Shown here in pieces: positions 44,061 through 54,108 of a stretch of 64,000 bases of DNA (the stretch's first letter is position 1; every line of letters begins with the position of its first letter). Source of the stretch: JANJTY01 sp038257155. Its GTDB lineage: Bacteria > Pseudomonadota > Gammaproteobacteria > Xanthomonadales > Xanthomonadaceae. Position numbers and translations under genes: made by a program. Location of the stretch: the NCBI GenBank assembly GCA_038257155.1, contig JBBSJP010000016.1, positions 30,986 through 94,985 of the forward strand, written 5' to 3'. The notes under the pieces are model-generated. The model searched no databases. It saw only the letters and a program-made list of their open reading frames with translations, and was not told the DNA's origin.

Positions 44061-44621
44061 ATGAGAACGCTCCGACCGAATCTGCTCCTGCCCTTGGGCA
44101 TGGCGGCGGTGTTGACGGTCGTCGCGTGCCTGCCGATCAACATCGCTGCGCAGGACGCAGCGACGCGCATTGGCTACGTCGACATGAAGCGCTTGCTCGA
44201 CAATGCCCCGCAGGTCATCGCTGCGCGATCGAGACTGGCGCAAGAGTTTGCTGCGCGCGACGCCATGCTGGCGCAAGACGAAACGCGTCTTGCCGCTCAG
44301 CGTCAGCGGCTGGAGCGCGAACGCGGCACACTGGAAACCGAGGATTTGTTGCGGCGCGAAGACGAGCTGGACTCGCTCGAGCGTGCCATCGAACGCACCC
44401 GACAGCAGCTGCGCGGGGAACTGCAGAGCAGAACTGAGCAGGAAACCGAGCGTGCCTGGCAGGAGATCAACGAGGCGGTCATCGTGCACGCCCGCGACGC
44501 CGGCTTCGATCTGGTTCTGCCAAGCCCGGTGATCTACGCCAGTGCGCGAATCGATCTGACCGAAGCCGTGCTGGCCAGACTGCGCGCCGACCACTCGCTG
44601 GCGCAGGAACGCGGCCAGTGA
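44061..44621 (+). CDS. skp: Periplasmic chaperone Skp/OmpH
   Basis: 186 aa. Trimeric chaperone that holds unfolded outer membrane proteins. Signal sequence (hydrophobic residues about 8-24), then RIGYVDMKRLLDNAPQ, the family start, a long charged coiled coil (about 60-130) that makes the tentacles, and a C-terminal strand (GFDLVLPSPVIYASARIDLT). It lies 34 bp after bamA; its stop overlaps the lpxD GTG start. Confidence 0.94.
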   Translation: MRTLRPNLLLPLGMAAVLTVVACLPINIAAQDAATRIGYVDMKRLLDNAPQVIAARSRLAQEFAARDAMLAQDETRLAAQRQRLERERGTLETEDLLRREDELDSLERAIERTRQQLRGELQSRTEQETERAWQEINEAVIVHARDAGFDLVLPSPVIYASARIDLTEAVLARLRADHSLAQERGQ

Positions 44622-45640
44622 TCAGTGGCCATCTGCTGTCCGAACTGGCGCAGCGTTTCAGCCTGCGCCTGGTCGGCGACGGGTCGCGCAATATCACCGG
44701 CGTTGCAGCCCTGCACAGCGCCAGGCTGACCCAGGTGAGTTTTCTGGCCAATAGCACCTATCGCGGCCAACTGGCTGGCACCGGCGCCGGCGCCGTCGTG
44801 CTGGGCGAAAATGATTTGCAGGACTGCACGACCACGGCCCTGGTCAGCACCAATCCCTACGCTGATTTTGCGCGAATTGCGGCGCTGTTTGAACCTGCAT
44901 CCCAGCATCCCGCGGGGATTGACCCCAGCGCAGTGGTCGACCCATCGGCGAGCATTGCAGCCAGCGCCCATGTCGGTCCGCACTGCGTGGTTGGGGCGCG
45001 CAGCCGTATCGAAGCTGGTGCGGTGCTTGGCCCCGGCTGCGTGGTGGGCGAAGACTGTGTGGTCGGCGAGGCCTCAAGGCTGGTCGCGCGCGTCACCCTG
45101 GTGGTGCGGGTTCGCCTTGGCCGTCGAGTGCTGATCCATCCGGGTGCGGTGCTGGGCGCCGACGGGTTTGGCCTGGCCATGGATCACGGTCACTGGATCA
45201 AAGTGCCGCAACTGGGCGGCGTGTTGATCGGCGACGATTGCGAGATTGGCGCCAATACCACGATCGATCGAGGTGCGCTGGAAGACACCGAGCTGCAAGC
45301 CGATGTGCGGCTCGATAACCAGATCCAGATCGGACACGGCGTCCACATCGGGGCGCATACCGCGATGGCGGGGTGTACCGCGGTCGCCGGATCGGCGCGC
45401 ATCGGCAGCCACTGCCTGATCGGCGGCGGCGCTGGAATTGCCGGGCATCTGGAAATATGCGATCGGGTCACCATCAACGCGATGAGCCTGGTGACCCACT
45501 CGATTCGCGAGCCAGGGGGCTATGCTTCCGGCACTCCCTTGCAGGATCACCGTTCCTGGCGACGCAATGCAGCCCGTTTCGGGCAGCTTGATCTGCTTGC
45601 CAGGCGACTGAAAGCTCTAGAAAGGAAATCAGAATCATGA
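44618..45640 (+). CDS. lpxD: UDP-3-O-(3-hydroxyacyl)glucosamine N-acyltransferase
   Basis: 340 aa. Third step of lipid A synthesis. N-terminal uridine-binding domain (about 1-100), then a left-handed beta-helix of hexapeptide repeats (for example AHVGPHCVVGARSRIEAG and GGVLIGDDCEIGANTTIDRG), with catalytic His in the DNQIQIGHGVHIG region. A C-terminal helix follows. Starts with GTG in a GTGA overlap with skp; ends in an ATGA overlap with fabZ. Confidence 0.96.
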   Translation: MISGHLLSELAQRFSLRLVGDGSRNITGVAALHSARLTQVSFLANSTYRGQLAGTGAGAVVLGENDLQDCTTTALVSTNPYADFARIAALFEPASQHPAGIDPSAVVDPSASIAASAHVGPHCVVGARSRIEAGAVLGPGCVVGEDCVVGEASRLVARVTLVVRVRLGRRVLIHPGAVLGADGFGLAMDHGHWIKVPQLGGVLIGDDCEIGANTTIDRGALEDTELQADVRLDNQIQIGHGVHIGAHTAMAGCTAVAGSARIGSHCLIGGGAGIAGHLEICDRVTINAMSLVTHSIREPGGYASGTPLQDHRSWRRNAARFGQLDLLARRLKALERKSES

Positions 45641-46101
45641 GTACCACTCCGCCCAGCATGCCGGTCGATGTCATCCGCATCATGGGAATGCTGCCGCATC
45701 GCTATCCATTTCTGCTGGTTGACCGGGTGATCTCACTCGAGCCGCACAAACGGCTCACTGCGATCAAGAACGTCACCATCAACGAACCGTTTTTCCTCGG
45801 ACACTTTCCCGGCCATCCCGTGATGCCGGGCGTACTGGTGATCGAAGCCATGGCGCAGGCTGCGGGGCTGCTGACCCAGCTCTCGGAGGGCGGGCTGAAG
45901 CGCGAGGACCAGCCGCTCTACTACCTGGTCAAGGTCGACAAGGCGCGTTTCTCGCGCATCGTCGAGCCTGGCGACCAGTTGATGCTGGAGGTCGAGCAGA
46001 AGCGCATGCTGAAACGCATGGGGCTTTACGTGTGTCGGGCACTGGTCGACGGCAAGGAGGCAGCCAGCGCGGAGATCCTCTGCGCGGAGCGCAGCCCATG
46101 A
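45637..46101 (+). CDS. fabZ: 3-hydroxyacyl-[acyl-carrier-protein] dehydratase FabZ
   Basis: 154 aa hot-dog fold dehydratase of fatty acid synthesis. Catalytic His56 in GHFPGHPVMPGVLVIEAMAQ, with the Glu of VIEAMAQ as the second catalytic residue; MLPHRYPFLLVDRV is the family opening. It competes with LpxA for hydroxyacyl-ACP, so its place between lpxD and lpxA is functionally sensible. ATGA overlaps at both ends. Confidence 0.97.
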   Translation: MSTTPPSMPVDVIRIMGMLPHRYPFLLVDRVISLEPHKRLTAIKNVTINEPFFLGHFPGHPVMPGVLVIEAMAQAAGLLTQLSEGGLKREDQPLYYLVKVDKARFSRIVEPGDQLMLEVEQKRMLKRMGLYVCRALVDGKEAASAEILCAERSP

Positions 46102-46868
46102 TCCACCCCAGCGCCTGCATCGATCCGTCGGCGCGCCTCGCCGATGACGTCAGCGTAGGGCCCTTCTGCGTCATCGGCGCCGACGTGGAGGTCGGCCCGG
46201 GCACGCAGATCGGTCCGCATGTCGTGATCGATGGGCCGACCCGAATCGGCAAGGACAATCGCATCCATGCCTTCTGCGCCCTGGGTGGCCAGCCGCAGGA
46301 CAAGAAGTACCACGGTGAGCGTGCTGAGCTGATCATTGGCGACCGCAATACCATCCGCGAGTTCTGCACCTTCAATCGCGGCACCGCCGACGATGCCGGC
46401 ATCACCCGCATCGGTGACGACAACTGGCTGATGGCCTACGTGCACATCGCGCACGATTGCGTGGTAGGCAACAGCACGACATTCGCCAACGCCGCGTCGC
46501 TGGCCGGCCACGTGATCGTCGAGGACCACGTGATCCTGGGTGGATTCACCCTGGTGCACCAGTTCTGCAAGATCGGCGCGCACGCCTTCACTGCCATGGG
46601 CAGCGTGATCAACCGCGACGTGCCTCCCTACGTGACGGTCGCCGGCAGCTATGCGGAGCCGCACGGCATCAACTCGGAAGGGCTTCGCCGTCGAGGATTC
46701 ACCTCGGACCGGGTGATGGCGATCAAGCGCGCCTACAAGACCGTCTACAAGTCGGGCCTGAGCCTTGCCGACGCGCGAGTGCAGCTCGCCGAAGCCGCCA
46801 AGGACGCGCCGGACGTGAAACTGATGCTGGAGTTCATCGAGCGCTCGCAGCGCTCGCTGGTTCGTTGA
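46098..46868 (+). CDS. lpxA: UDP-N-acetylglucosamine acyltransferase
   Basis: 256 aa. First step of lipid A synthesis. Left-handed beta-helix (about 1-180: IHPSACIDPSARLADDVSVG, VGPGTQIGPHVVIDG) and a helical C-terminus. Catalytic His lies in LMAYVHIAHDCVVGN. The ATG at 46098 overlaps the fabZ stop by 4 bases and gives the family length; the longer frame would run into fabZ. Confidence 0.96.
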   Translation: MIHPSACIDPSARLADDVSVGPFCVIGADVEVGPGTQIGPHVVIDGPTRIGKDNRIHAFCALGGQPQDKKYHGERAELIIGDRNTIREFCTFNRGTADDAGITRIGDDNWLMAYVHIAHDCVVGNSTTFANAASLAGHVIVEDHVILGGFTLVHQFCKIGAHAFTAMGSVINRDVPPYVTVAGSYAEPHGINSEGLRRRGFTSDRVMAIKRAYKTVYKSGLSLADARVQLAEAAKDAPDVKLMLEFIERSQRSLVR

Positions 46869-46884
46869 CGGCGGAACACGTTTC

Positions 46885-48051
46885 GTGGAACGCCGGTCAT
46901 CCCTGCGTATCGCCCTGGTCGCGGGAGAAACCTCGGGCGACCAGCTTGGCGCCGGACTCATCGATGCGCTACGCAAGCGCTTTCCTGATGCGCAGTTTGC
47001 CGGCATCGGAGGCGAACGCATGCGCGCAGCGGGCCTGGATTCCTGGCACGACTGCAGCGAACTGGCGGTGATGGGACTGGCCGAGGTATTGCGCCATCTG
47101 CCACGCCTGCTGCGTCTGCGTCGCGGATTGCGTCGGCGTCTGCTGGACTGGCGTCCGGACGTGTTCATCGGCATTGACGCACCTGACTTCAATCTGGGCC
47201 TGGAGCGCGCCCTGAAGTCGGCAGGCGTCCGCACCGTGCACTACGTCAGCCCCTCGGTCTGGGCCTGGCGCGCCGGACGCGCCGCGAGGATCGGCCGCAG
47301 CGCCGACCGCGTGCTCTGTCTGTTCCCGATGGAGCCGCCGATATACGCCGCGCACGGCATCCAGGCGCACTTCGTTGGCCACCCGCTGGCGGACGCCCTG
47401 CCGCTGGCACCGGACCGCGCTGCGGCGCGTGCGCGGCTGGCGCTTCCGGACACGGCGCGGGTCCTGGCGGTACTGCCCGGTTCGCGACTCGGAGAAATCC
47501 AGCGCCTCGGCGGAATCTTTATTGATGCGGCTCGCCAGTTGCAGCATGCCGTGGGGGGGCTGCAGGTGGTGATTCCGGCCGCGACACCCGCCTGTCGGGT
47601 AGTGCTTGAAAGGCTGCTGGCCGAAAGGGTGCTGAGTCCGCCAGCCCTGCTGCTGGATGGACAGGCCCAGGATGCCCTGATTGCCAGCGACGCCGTGCTG
47701 CTTGCCTCGGGGACGGCCGCCCTGGAAGCCATGCTGGCGAAGCGTCCGATGGTGGTGGGCTATCGGATTGCGGCGCTGACGCATTTCCTGGTTCGCGCCC
47801 TGGGCCTGATGCGCACCCGACTCTACAGCCTTCCCAATGCCCTGCATGGCGGCGAACTGGTGCCCGAGCGCATGCAGGAGAATTGTACTGCCGCCCGGTT
47901 GGCTGAGCCCCTGCTGCCCTGGCTGGGCGCGGACGCGCCGGTTGACACCCCCTTGCTGCAGCGCTTTGCCGAACTGCACGAGCAGCTGCGTGGCAATGCC
48001 TCGGAGCGAGCCGCCGACGTGGTTGCCGAGCTGCTGCGGGAGTCAGCATGA
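46885..48051 (+). CDS. lpxB: Lipid-A-disaccharide synthase
   Basis: 388 aa GT19 glycosyltransferase that joins UDP-diacylglucosamine and lipid X. Marks: IALVAGETSGDQLGAGL at the N-terminus, FIGIDAPDFNLGLE, YVSPSVWAWRAGRA, VLAVLPGSRLGEIQRL and the C-terminal SGTAALEAML. Starts with GTG 16 bp after lpxA and overlaps rnhB by 4 bases. Confidence 0.96.
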   Translation: MERRSSLRIALVAGETSGDQLGAGLIDALRKRFPDAQFAGIGGERMRAAGLDSWHDCSELAVMGLAEVLRHLPRLLRLRRGLRRRLLDWRPDVFIGIDAPDFNLGLERALKSAGVRTVHYVSPSVWAWRAGRAARIGRSADRVLCLFPMEPPIYAAHGIQAHFVGHPLADALPLAPDRAAARARLALPDTARVLAVLPGSRLGEIQRLGGIFIDAARQLQHAVGGLQVVIPAATPACRVVLERLLAERVLSPPALLLDGQAQDALIASDAVLLASGTAALEAMLAKRPMVVGYRIAALTHFLVRALGLMRTRLYSLPNALHGGELVPERMQENCTAARLAEPLLPWLGADAPVDTPLLQRFAELHEQLRGNASERAADVVAELLRESA

Positions 48052-48647
48052 GCATGCTCTGGGAATCTCCTGAACTCGTCGCCGGTGTCGATGAAGCCGG
48101 CCGAGGCCCACTCGCGGGGCCGGTGGTAGTGGCCGCGGTTATCCTCGACCCGAAGCGGCCGATCGACGGCCTGAACGATTCGAAAGTGCTGAGCGAGCGA
48201 CATCGTGAACTGCTTTTTGACCTGATCCAGAGCCAGGTGCTGGCCTACAGCATCGTCGCGGTGGAAGTCGCAGAGATCGAACAGCGCAACATCCTGCAGG
48301 CCACCCTGGTCGGTATGGAGCGGGCGCTGCGCGCGCTGAACCCGTGGCCCATGCATGCCCTGATCGACGGCAACCGTGGGCCAATTGCACCGCCCTGTCC
48401 GATCACAACCGTGGTCGACGGTGACGCCATCGAACCCGCCATCATGGCGGCGTCGATTCTCGCCAAGGTCACCCGCGACCGGATGCTGGTGGCGCTGGAT
48501 GCGCTGCATCCGGGCTACGGATTCGCCCGTCACAAGGGCTACGCCACGCCCGAGCACCTCGCCGCGCTGGAGCTGCTTGGCCCCAGCCCGGCGCACCGGC
48601 GCAGCTTCGCGCCGGTGCGCCGCCTGCTGGAGCGGGACTTGTTCTGA
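48048..48647 (+). CDS. rnhB: Ribonuclease HII
   Basis: 199 aa. Removes ribonucleotides from DNA:RNA hybrids. Active-site DE pair in VAGVDEAGRGPLAGPVVVAA (about residues 11-20), a further Asp in ALIDGN and the later Asp in KVTRDRM. ATGA overlap with lpxB. In many gammaproteobacteria dnaE and accA follow directly; here a receptor and a peptidase gene intervene. Confidence 0.96.
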   Translation: MSMLWESPELVAGVDEAGRGPLAGPVVVAAVILDPKRPIDGLNDSKVLSERHRELLFDLIQSQVLAYSIVAVEVAEIEQRNILQATLVGMERALRALNPWPMHALIDGNRGPIAPPCPITTVVDGDAIEPAIMAASILAKVTRDRMLVALDALHPGYGFARHKGYATPEHLAALELLGPSPAHRRSFAPVRRLLERDLF

Positions 48648-48813
48648 GCCTCCCAGGCGCTCGCCGTCCGCAGAAAGCCCGAATATCGGGGTATTTCGTG
48701 CCCGCGCTGTCGCCGGCGACTGCAATGTCCTGTCCAATCCGTTTGCAGAGACGCCTGAATGCATGGTAAAAATTGCGTTCCTTAACTGCTTCATAACATT
48801 GGACGGGGGCTCC

Positions 48814-51726
48814 ATGCGGACCTTGAAAGCTAAACCACACTCCTTCAACAAGCTGCCTCTGACGCTGGCTTTGATGGCCTGCCTGTATGGTCCGGCAGCG
48901 TTTGCCCAGAGCGAGGCCGAAACCGACGACGAGGAAGAAGCTGAAGCTTCGACCGAAGTGGCCGAAATGGAACGCGTCACGGTTACCGGCTCCCTGCTGC
49001 GCCGCGCGGAGTACGATTCGGCCTCCCCGATCCAGGTCATTTCGGCCGATGTCAGCCTGGACATGGGCCAGCTCGACACCGCCCAGATGCTGCAGAGCTC
49101 CAGCGTTGCCGCGGGCTCCACCCAGATCAACCACCAATTTTCCGGTTTCGTTGTTGAAGGCGGTACCGGCGTGCAGACCCTTTCGCTGCGCGGCCTGGGT
49201 GCCAACCGCACCCTGGTCCTGCTTGACGGTCGCCGTCCGGGTCCTTCCGGTACCCGTGGCCAGGTCGGTGCATTCGACCTGAACGTCATCCCCCAGATCA
49301 TCCTGCAGCGTGCCGAAATCCTGAAGGACGGTTCCTCGTCCATCTATGGTTCTGACGCCGTCGCTGGCGTGGTCAACCTCATCACCCGCAAGAGCATCGA
49401 CAGCCCGATGTTCAATGTGGACATGCGCGTGCCCCTGGATGGCGGCGGCGAAGTGTTCTCGGTCTCCGGTGCAACCGGCTGGAGTTTCGACCGCGGCGAC
49501 ATGGTGGTGGCGGCCGAGTTCTATGAGCACCGCCCGCTGCTGGTCAGCGACCGCGACTTCTTCAGCTGCCCGCGGGATCTGGTGCGCGACGAATCAGGCG
49601 CCTTCATTGACCGCGAGGATCGCTCCATCCTGGCCGGCACCTCGCTGGGCGGATGCAACAACCTCTACGCCAATACCGTCATCGACGCCCTCACCGGCTT
49701 GCGTTACATCCCGGCGCCGGATGGCGTGACCATCGGCCTGATTCCGGGCTATCGCCCGCGCGTCAATCCGACCTATGCCAACTCGCCGCAGGCGGCCTAC
49801 GAAGATGTGCTGAACTTCGATTTCTACGGCCAGCAGCAGGTGATCGACAAGCAGCGCCGTGGCAGCGTCTATGCCGCGACCGACTTCACCTTCGACAGCT
49901 TCAACTGGTACGCCAAGTTCCTCTACAACAATCGCCAGACCGACGCGCGGCGTTTCCGTCAGTTCTTCCCGCTTACCGGTGGCAATACCGCGGCCTCGCC
50001 AAGCTTCCAGTACCCCAACAGCCCGGACTTCGCGACCCCCGTTCCATCGGGCGTGGCCCAGCCGGTCATGCCGTTCCGCTCCAACCAGCGCGTCGACATC
50101 GACTACTTTTACGTGGCAACCGGCCTGGAAGGCATGTTGCCCACCAGCCGCGATTGGAGCTGGCGCGCGGATGCCTCTTACTCCTACTCGGACGGCAACT
50201 ACGATTCGCTCGGTATCGTAGCCAACCGCTCCGGCGACGTGCGCTTCGACGACGATGCACCGGTGCTGGACTACTTCAGCCCGGGCATCCTCAGTGGCGA
50301 AAACATGGACGAGCTGCAGGCGCAGATCGGCGAATGGAATGGCGGCAATACGATTTATGACCAGTTCGTGGTCACCGGCGTGCTGAGTGGCGATGTGTGG
50401 GATTTGCCTGCAGGTTCCCTGGGCGCGGCAATCGGCGTCGAGTATCGCGATTTCAGCATCGACGACCAGCCCAGCCAGCTGTCGCAGGACGGCAATCTCT
50501 GGGGCCAGAGCTCGGCCCAGGTCACCAAGGGCAGCGACAGCGTCTCCGAAGTCTTCGGCGAAATCGAAATTCCGCTGATCGCCGGCAAGCCTGGCTTCGA
50601 GATGCTCTCGTTCAACGCTTCGGCGCGCGCCTTCGATTACGACTCGGTGGACGGCACCGACTCGGTATGGAAGGCCGGCCTGAGCTGGCAGATCACCCCG
50701 GCGTTCCGCATGCGCGCCACCCGCGGCACCTCTTACCGCGCACCTGGCCTGTACGAGCTGTATCTGGGCAATCAGACCGCCTTCGTGGGACAGCTGGCCA
50801 TCGACCCCTGCATCCAGTGGGGCGAAAGCACCAATCAGTTCATCCGGGCCAACTGCGCCGCAGAGGGCATTCCGGAAGACTTCGCCGGCGGTACCAGCTC
50901 CGCCACGGTCATCACTGGCGGTGGCGCAGGCGTGCTGAATTCCGAGCGTTCCACCGCGTTCACCGGTGGTCTGGTCTTCACCCCGAGCTTTGCCGACTTC
51001 AGCGTGGCGCTGGACTACTTCGAGTATGAAGTGCGCGACGAGATCGGCCAGCTTGGCGGCGGATCCATCCTGGGCGGCTGCTACGGCGCCCCGGTGTTCC
51101 CGAACACCTTCTGCACCCTGTTCGACCGCAACCCGGGCGACCACCCAACCGCGCCCTTCGCCATCACCACGGTGCGTGACTCCTACCTCAACATCAACAA
51201 GCAGAAGGTCCGCGGCCTGGATCTGATCAGCCGTTACGACACCGAGCTGAGCATCGGCAAGCTGCAGATCGAAGGCCAAGCGACCTATGTCACGGAAGAC
51301 ATTGGCCTGCTGTTCGACTCCGAGCAGGAAGACGGCTTTGATACCGACGACCGCAATGGTTCCATCAGCCGTCCGAAGCTGACCGGCAACCTGCGCACCT
51401 CGTTGCAGCGTGGCGACTTCTCCTACACCTGGTTCACCGACTACGTGCATGGCACGCGTGCGCTGTTCACCAATCCGAATGCGGCCTACTTCGGCACCCC
51501 GGGCGTGTTTGACGTCCGCGCCGAGAGCCGCATGTACCACGGTGCCTCGGTACGCTACACCCAGGGCAGCTGGGACCTGCTGTTCGGTATCCGCAACCTG
51601 TTTGACCAGGAGCCGCCGCGCATCTCGAGCGGTGTTGACACGCGCTACGGCACTATCCCGGCCTTTGCCACCCAGTACGACTGGTACGGCCGTTCCGCTT
51701 ACCTGCGCTTCGGTTATCGCTTCTGA
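48814..51726 (+). CDS. TonB-dependent outer membrane receptor
   Basis: 970 aa. Signal peptide (ATG 48814, cleavage AFA near residue 30), an acidic linker, ERVTVTGSLLRRAEYDS as a TonB-box-like region, a plug domain (about 60-180: GVQTLSLRGLGANRTLVLLDGRRPG, shown here in two parts, and LKDGSSSIYGSDAVAGVVNLITR), then a 22-strand barrel ending in Phe (YLRFGYRF). Several extracellular Cys pairs. The substrate cannot be read from the sequence. The next gene is an S9 peptidase, so peptides are one possibility (inference). A strong terminator follows, so it is a single-gene unit. Confidence 0.92.
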   Translation: MRTLKAKPHSFNKLPLTLALMACLYGPAAFAQSEAETDDEEEAEASTEVAEMERVTVTGSLLRRAEYDSASPIQVISADVSLDMGQLDTAQMLQSSSVAAGSTQINHQFSGFVVEGGTGVQTLSLRGLGANRTLVLLDGRRPGPSGTRGQVGAFDLNVIPQIILQRAEILKDGSSSIYGSDAVAGVVNLITRKSIDSPMFNVDMRVPLDGGGEVFSVSGATGWSFDRGDMVVAAEFYEHRPLLVSDRDFFSCPRDLVRDESGAFIDREDRSILAGTSLGGCNNLYANTVIDALTGLRYIPAPDGVTIGLIPGYRPRVNPTYANSPQAAYEDVLNFDFYGQQQVIDKQRRGSVYAATDFTFDSFNWYAKFLYNNRQTDARRFRQFFPLTGGNTAASPSFQYPNSPDFATPVPSGVAQPVMPFRSNQRVDIDYFYVATGLEGMLPTSRDWSWRADASYSYSDGNYDSLGIVANRSGDVRFDDDAPVLDYFSPGILSGENMDELQAQIGEWNGGNTIYDQFVVTGVLSGDVWDLPAGSLGAAIGVEYRDFSIDDQPSQLSQDGNLWGQSSAQVTKGSDSVSEVFGEIEIPLIAGKPGFEMLSFNASARAFDYDSVDGTDSVWKAGLSWQITPAFRMRATRGTSYRAPGLYELYLGNQTAFVGQLAIDPCIQWGESTNQFIRANCAAEGIPEDFAGGTSSATVITGGGAGVLNSERSTAFTGGLVFTPSFADFSVALDYFEYEVRDEIGQLGGGSILGGCYGAPVFPNTFCTLFDRNPGDHPTAPFAITTVRDSYLNINKQKVRGLDLISRYDTELSIGKLQIEGQATYVTEDIGLLFDSEQEDGFDTDDRNGSISRPKLTGNLRTSLQRGDFSYTWFTDYVHGTRALFTNPNAAYFGTPGVFDVRAESRMYHGASVRYTQGSWDLLFGIRNLFDQEPPRISSGVDTRYGTIPAFATQYDWYGRSAYLRFGYRF

Positions 51727-51749
51727 TCCGAGTTAGTGGGGAAATGAAG

Positions 51750-51782
51750 ACGGCCGGGGGAAACCTCGGCCGTTTTCTTTTG
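51750..51782 (+). terminator. Rho-independent terminator after the TonB-dependent receptor
   Basis: 10-bp stem ACGGCCGGGG / CCTCGGCCGT (one G-T pair) with a GAAA tetraloop, followed by TTTCTTTTG. Confidence 0.87.
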
Positions 51783-51957
51783 TGTCGTTGATGTTCATCC
51801 GGTGGCGGGGCTCGATCAGCAATCCGCGGCGCTGAATCAGCCACTCACGAAGTAGCGGCCAACCCCGGGCCGATCGCCGTGTATCATTCCCCCTCTGCGG
51901 CACGCGCCCTTCGGCTGCCGTTGCCAATGCCCATGAAGCCACTCACGTAGGTGCCCC

Positions 51958-53991
51958 ATGTCCTTCAAGAATCACTCCCTGCGGTTGATGACATTGTGCT
52001 TGTCGATCGCCGCAACCTCCGCCACATCGCGCGAACCGATCACGATCGAATCGCTGGCGCGCGTGCCTGATATCCAGTCCGTCTCGATGAGTGCGGACGG
52101 CAAGAATCTGGTCGCCCTGGTGGCTGCTCCCGATTCGAGCCACAGCGAGACCGCGCTGGCCACCTGGAATCTGGAAAACCTTGAGGCCGGGCCGACGATC
52201 ACGCCCTCGGGTGACCGCATGAAGTTTGTCGCGGCCAGCGCGATGAAGGCTGACCGGGTGCTGGTGTTCGCGCGGCAGGAATGGACCGGCCGCCTGGCCG
52301 GCTGCGGCGAAGGAAAATCCACCGGTGCGACCAAGACTTTCGTCATGAAGGCCTATCTCACCGATACTGCGCACAAGGAATTCCGCGAGGCATTTGCCGA
52401 CAACACGCGTCGCCTCGGCGTCAGCGAGGAGACCCAGCGCTGCCTCGAGATTGCCGGCACTGCCAGCCTGGTCAGCACCCTGCCGCTCGACCCGGACAAT
52501 GTAATCGTCTCGCAGCGCAACCAGCTGACCCTGCAAGCCAATTACTATCTCTACAACCTGCGCACCGACGAGACCAAGCTGCTGCTGCGCGCCGGTGGCG
52601 ACAGCTCGCCCGGCCTGTTCAATCCGCGCAACGGCGAACTGATGACCCGCGTGGAGCTTGAGCCCGTTGGCGGTAGCGAGTATGAACAGCGCATCCTGTT
52701 CCGCAATGCGTCGAGCGGCGAGTTCGAGGTACACGAAAACCTCACCACGAAGCTGACAGACCGCTACTCGGTCAACATCGTCGGGGTCGACGAAGGCAGT
52801 GGAAAGTTCTATGTGCTGACCGATCTGTTCTCGGATCTGGTACAGGCATGGATGTACGATCCAGCCACCCGCAAGTTCGACTCCGAAGCCCTGGTAGCCC
52901 ACGCGGAGTTCTCGATCGGCGGCCTGATCCTCGGCTCGCGACCGAGCGACTTCAACCAGGTACTGGGCTTCGTTGTCGACGGGTTGGAGCGCGAGGCGGT
53001 GTATGTCGATCCGGACATGAAGGGCATACAGGCCGGTCTGAAGAAGGCCTACCCGGGTCAGAGCGTCTCGATCGACGGCTACAACGACGACCGCAGCCGG
53101 GTGTTGTTCTCCACCCGCAGCCCGCGCCATGCACCGGCCTACCACCTGCTGTCCGATCGCGCCCGCGTGACCACCCTGGGACGCCAGCGGCCGCAGATCG
53201 ACCCCGCCAATATTGGCGAGCAGCGCTGGGTTACCTACAAGGCGCGCGATGGCATGAGCATCCCGGCCATCCTCGACCTGCCGGCCGGCTGGAAGACCGG
53301 GGACGCCCCGTTGCCTACCGTGATCCATCCGCATGGCGGCCCCTGGGCGCGGGATTTCGGCGGCTGGGACACGGTCGGCTGGGTACCTTTCCTGACCTCG
53401 CGCGGCTACGCCGTGCTGCGCCCGCAGTACCGTGGATCGTCCGGACTCGGCCGCAAGCTGTGGCTGGCTGGCGACGCGCAGTGGGGCCAGTCGATGCAGG
53501 ATGACAAGGACGATGGCGCCGCCTGGCTGGTCGCACAGGGCATAGCAGATGCCAAGCGCATCGCGATATTTGGTTACTCCTATGGTGGCTTTGCCGCGGC
53601 CGCAGCCACTGTGCGTCCGAACAGTCCATACGCCTGCGCCATTTCCGGTGCACCCGTCACCAACCTGGCGAAGCTGGGAACCAGTTGGAGCGAGAGCCGC
53701 ATCCAGCGCATCTTGCAGGGGCGCACTGTCACCGGCATGGATCCGATGCGCAACACCGCCAATGCCAATATCCCGGTCCTGCTGTACGTGGGAGATCGCG
53801 ATGTGCGCACACCAGCCTTCCACGCGAAGGATTTCTACGACGCAGTGAAGGGCAAGGTGCCGGCGAAGTTCGAACTGATTCCGGACATGCCGCACAGCCT
53901 GCCCTGGTACTCGCGCCATCATCAGACCTCGTTGAACCTGATCGAGCAGTTCCTGAAGGAAGACTGCAGCCGCCCCGTGGCGGCTAGCTAA
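51958..53991 (+). CDS. Exported S9 family serine peptidase (prolyl oligopeptidase/acylaminoacyl type)
   Basis: 677 aa. Signal-like N-terminus (about 1-25), a beta-propeller domain (about 30-420) and a C-terminal alpha/beta hydrolase. Nucleophile Ser in IAIFGYSYGGFAAAA, Asp in LLYVGDRDVRTP and His in PDMPHSLPW complete the triad; HPHGGPWARD is the oxyanion segment. Likely cleaves peptides in the periplasm or outside the cell. It stands between the TonB-dependent receptor and dnaE, both on the same strand, within a conserved gene order that it interrupts. Confidence 0.9.
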   Translation: MSFKNHSLRLMTLCLSIAATSATSREPITIESLARVPDIQSVSMSADGKNLVALVAAPDSSHSETALATWNLENLEAGPTITPSGDRMKFVAASAMKADRVLVFARQEWTGRLAGCGEGKSTGATKTFVMKAYLTDTAHKEFREAFADNTRRLGVSEETQRCLEIAGTASLVSTLPLDPDNVIVSQRNQLTLQANYYLYNLRTDETKLLLRAGGDSSPGLFNPRNGELMTRVELEPVGGSEYEQRILFRNASSGEFEVHENLTTKLTDRYSVNIVGVDEGSGKFYVLTDLFSDLVQAWMYDPATRKFDSEALVAHAEFSIGGLILGSRPSDFNQVLGFVVDGLEREAVYVDPDMKGIQAGLKKAYPGQSVSIDGYNDDRSRVLFSTRSPRHAPAYHLLSDRARVTTLGRQRPQIDPANIGEQRWVTYKARDGMSIPAILDLPAGWKTGDAPLPTVIHPHGGPWARDFGGWDTVGWVPFLTSRGYAVLRPQYRGSSGLGRKLWLAGDAQWGQSMQDDKDDGAAWLVAQGIADAKRIAIFGYSYGGFAAAAATVRPNSPYACAISGAPVTNLAKLGTSWSESRIQRILQGRTVTGMDPMRNTANANIPVLLYVGDRDVRTPAFHAKDFYDAVKGKVPAKFELIPDMPHSLPWYSRHHQTSLNLIEQFLKEDCSRPVAAS

Positions 53992-54108
53992 CACCGCTGC
54001 ACTACCCGGCGCCGCAGCCCGGCGCCGGACCTTGCGGGGCTGACTGAACGGCGCTTGTGAGGGGCGCCCCAGGGCACTACCCTGCCCGCTCCCATTCGCG
54101 TCATCCCC

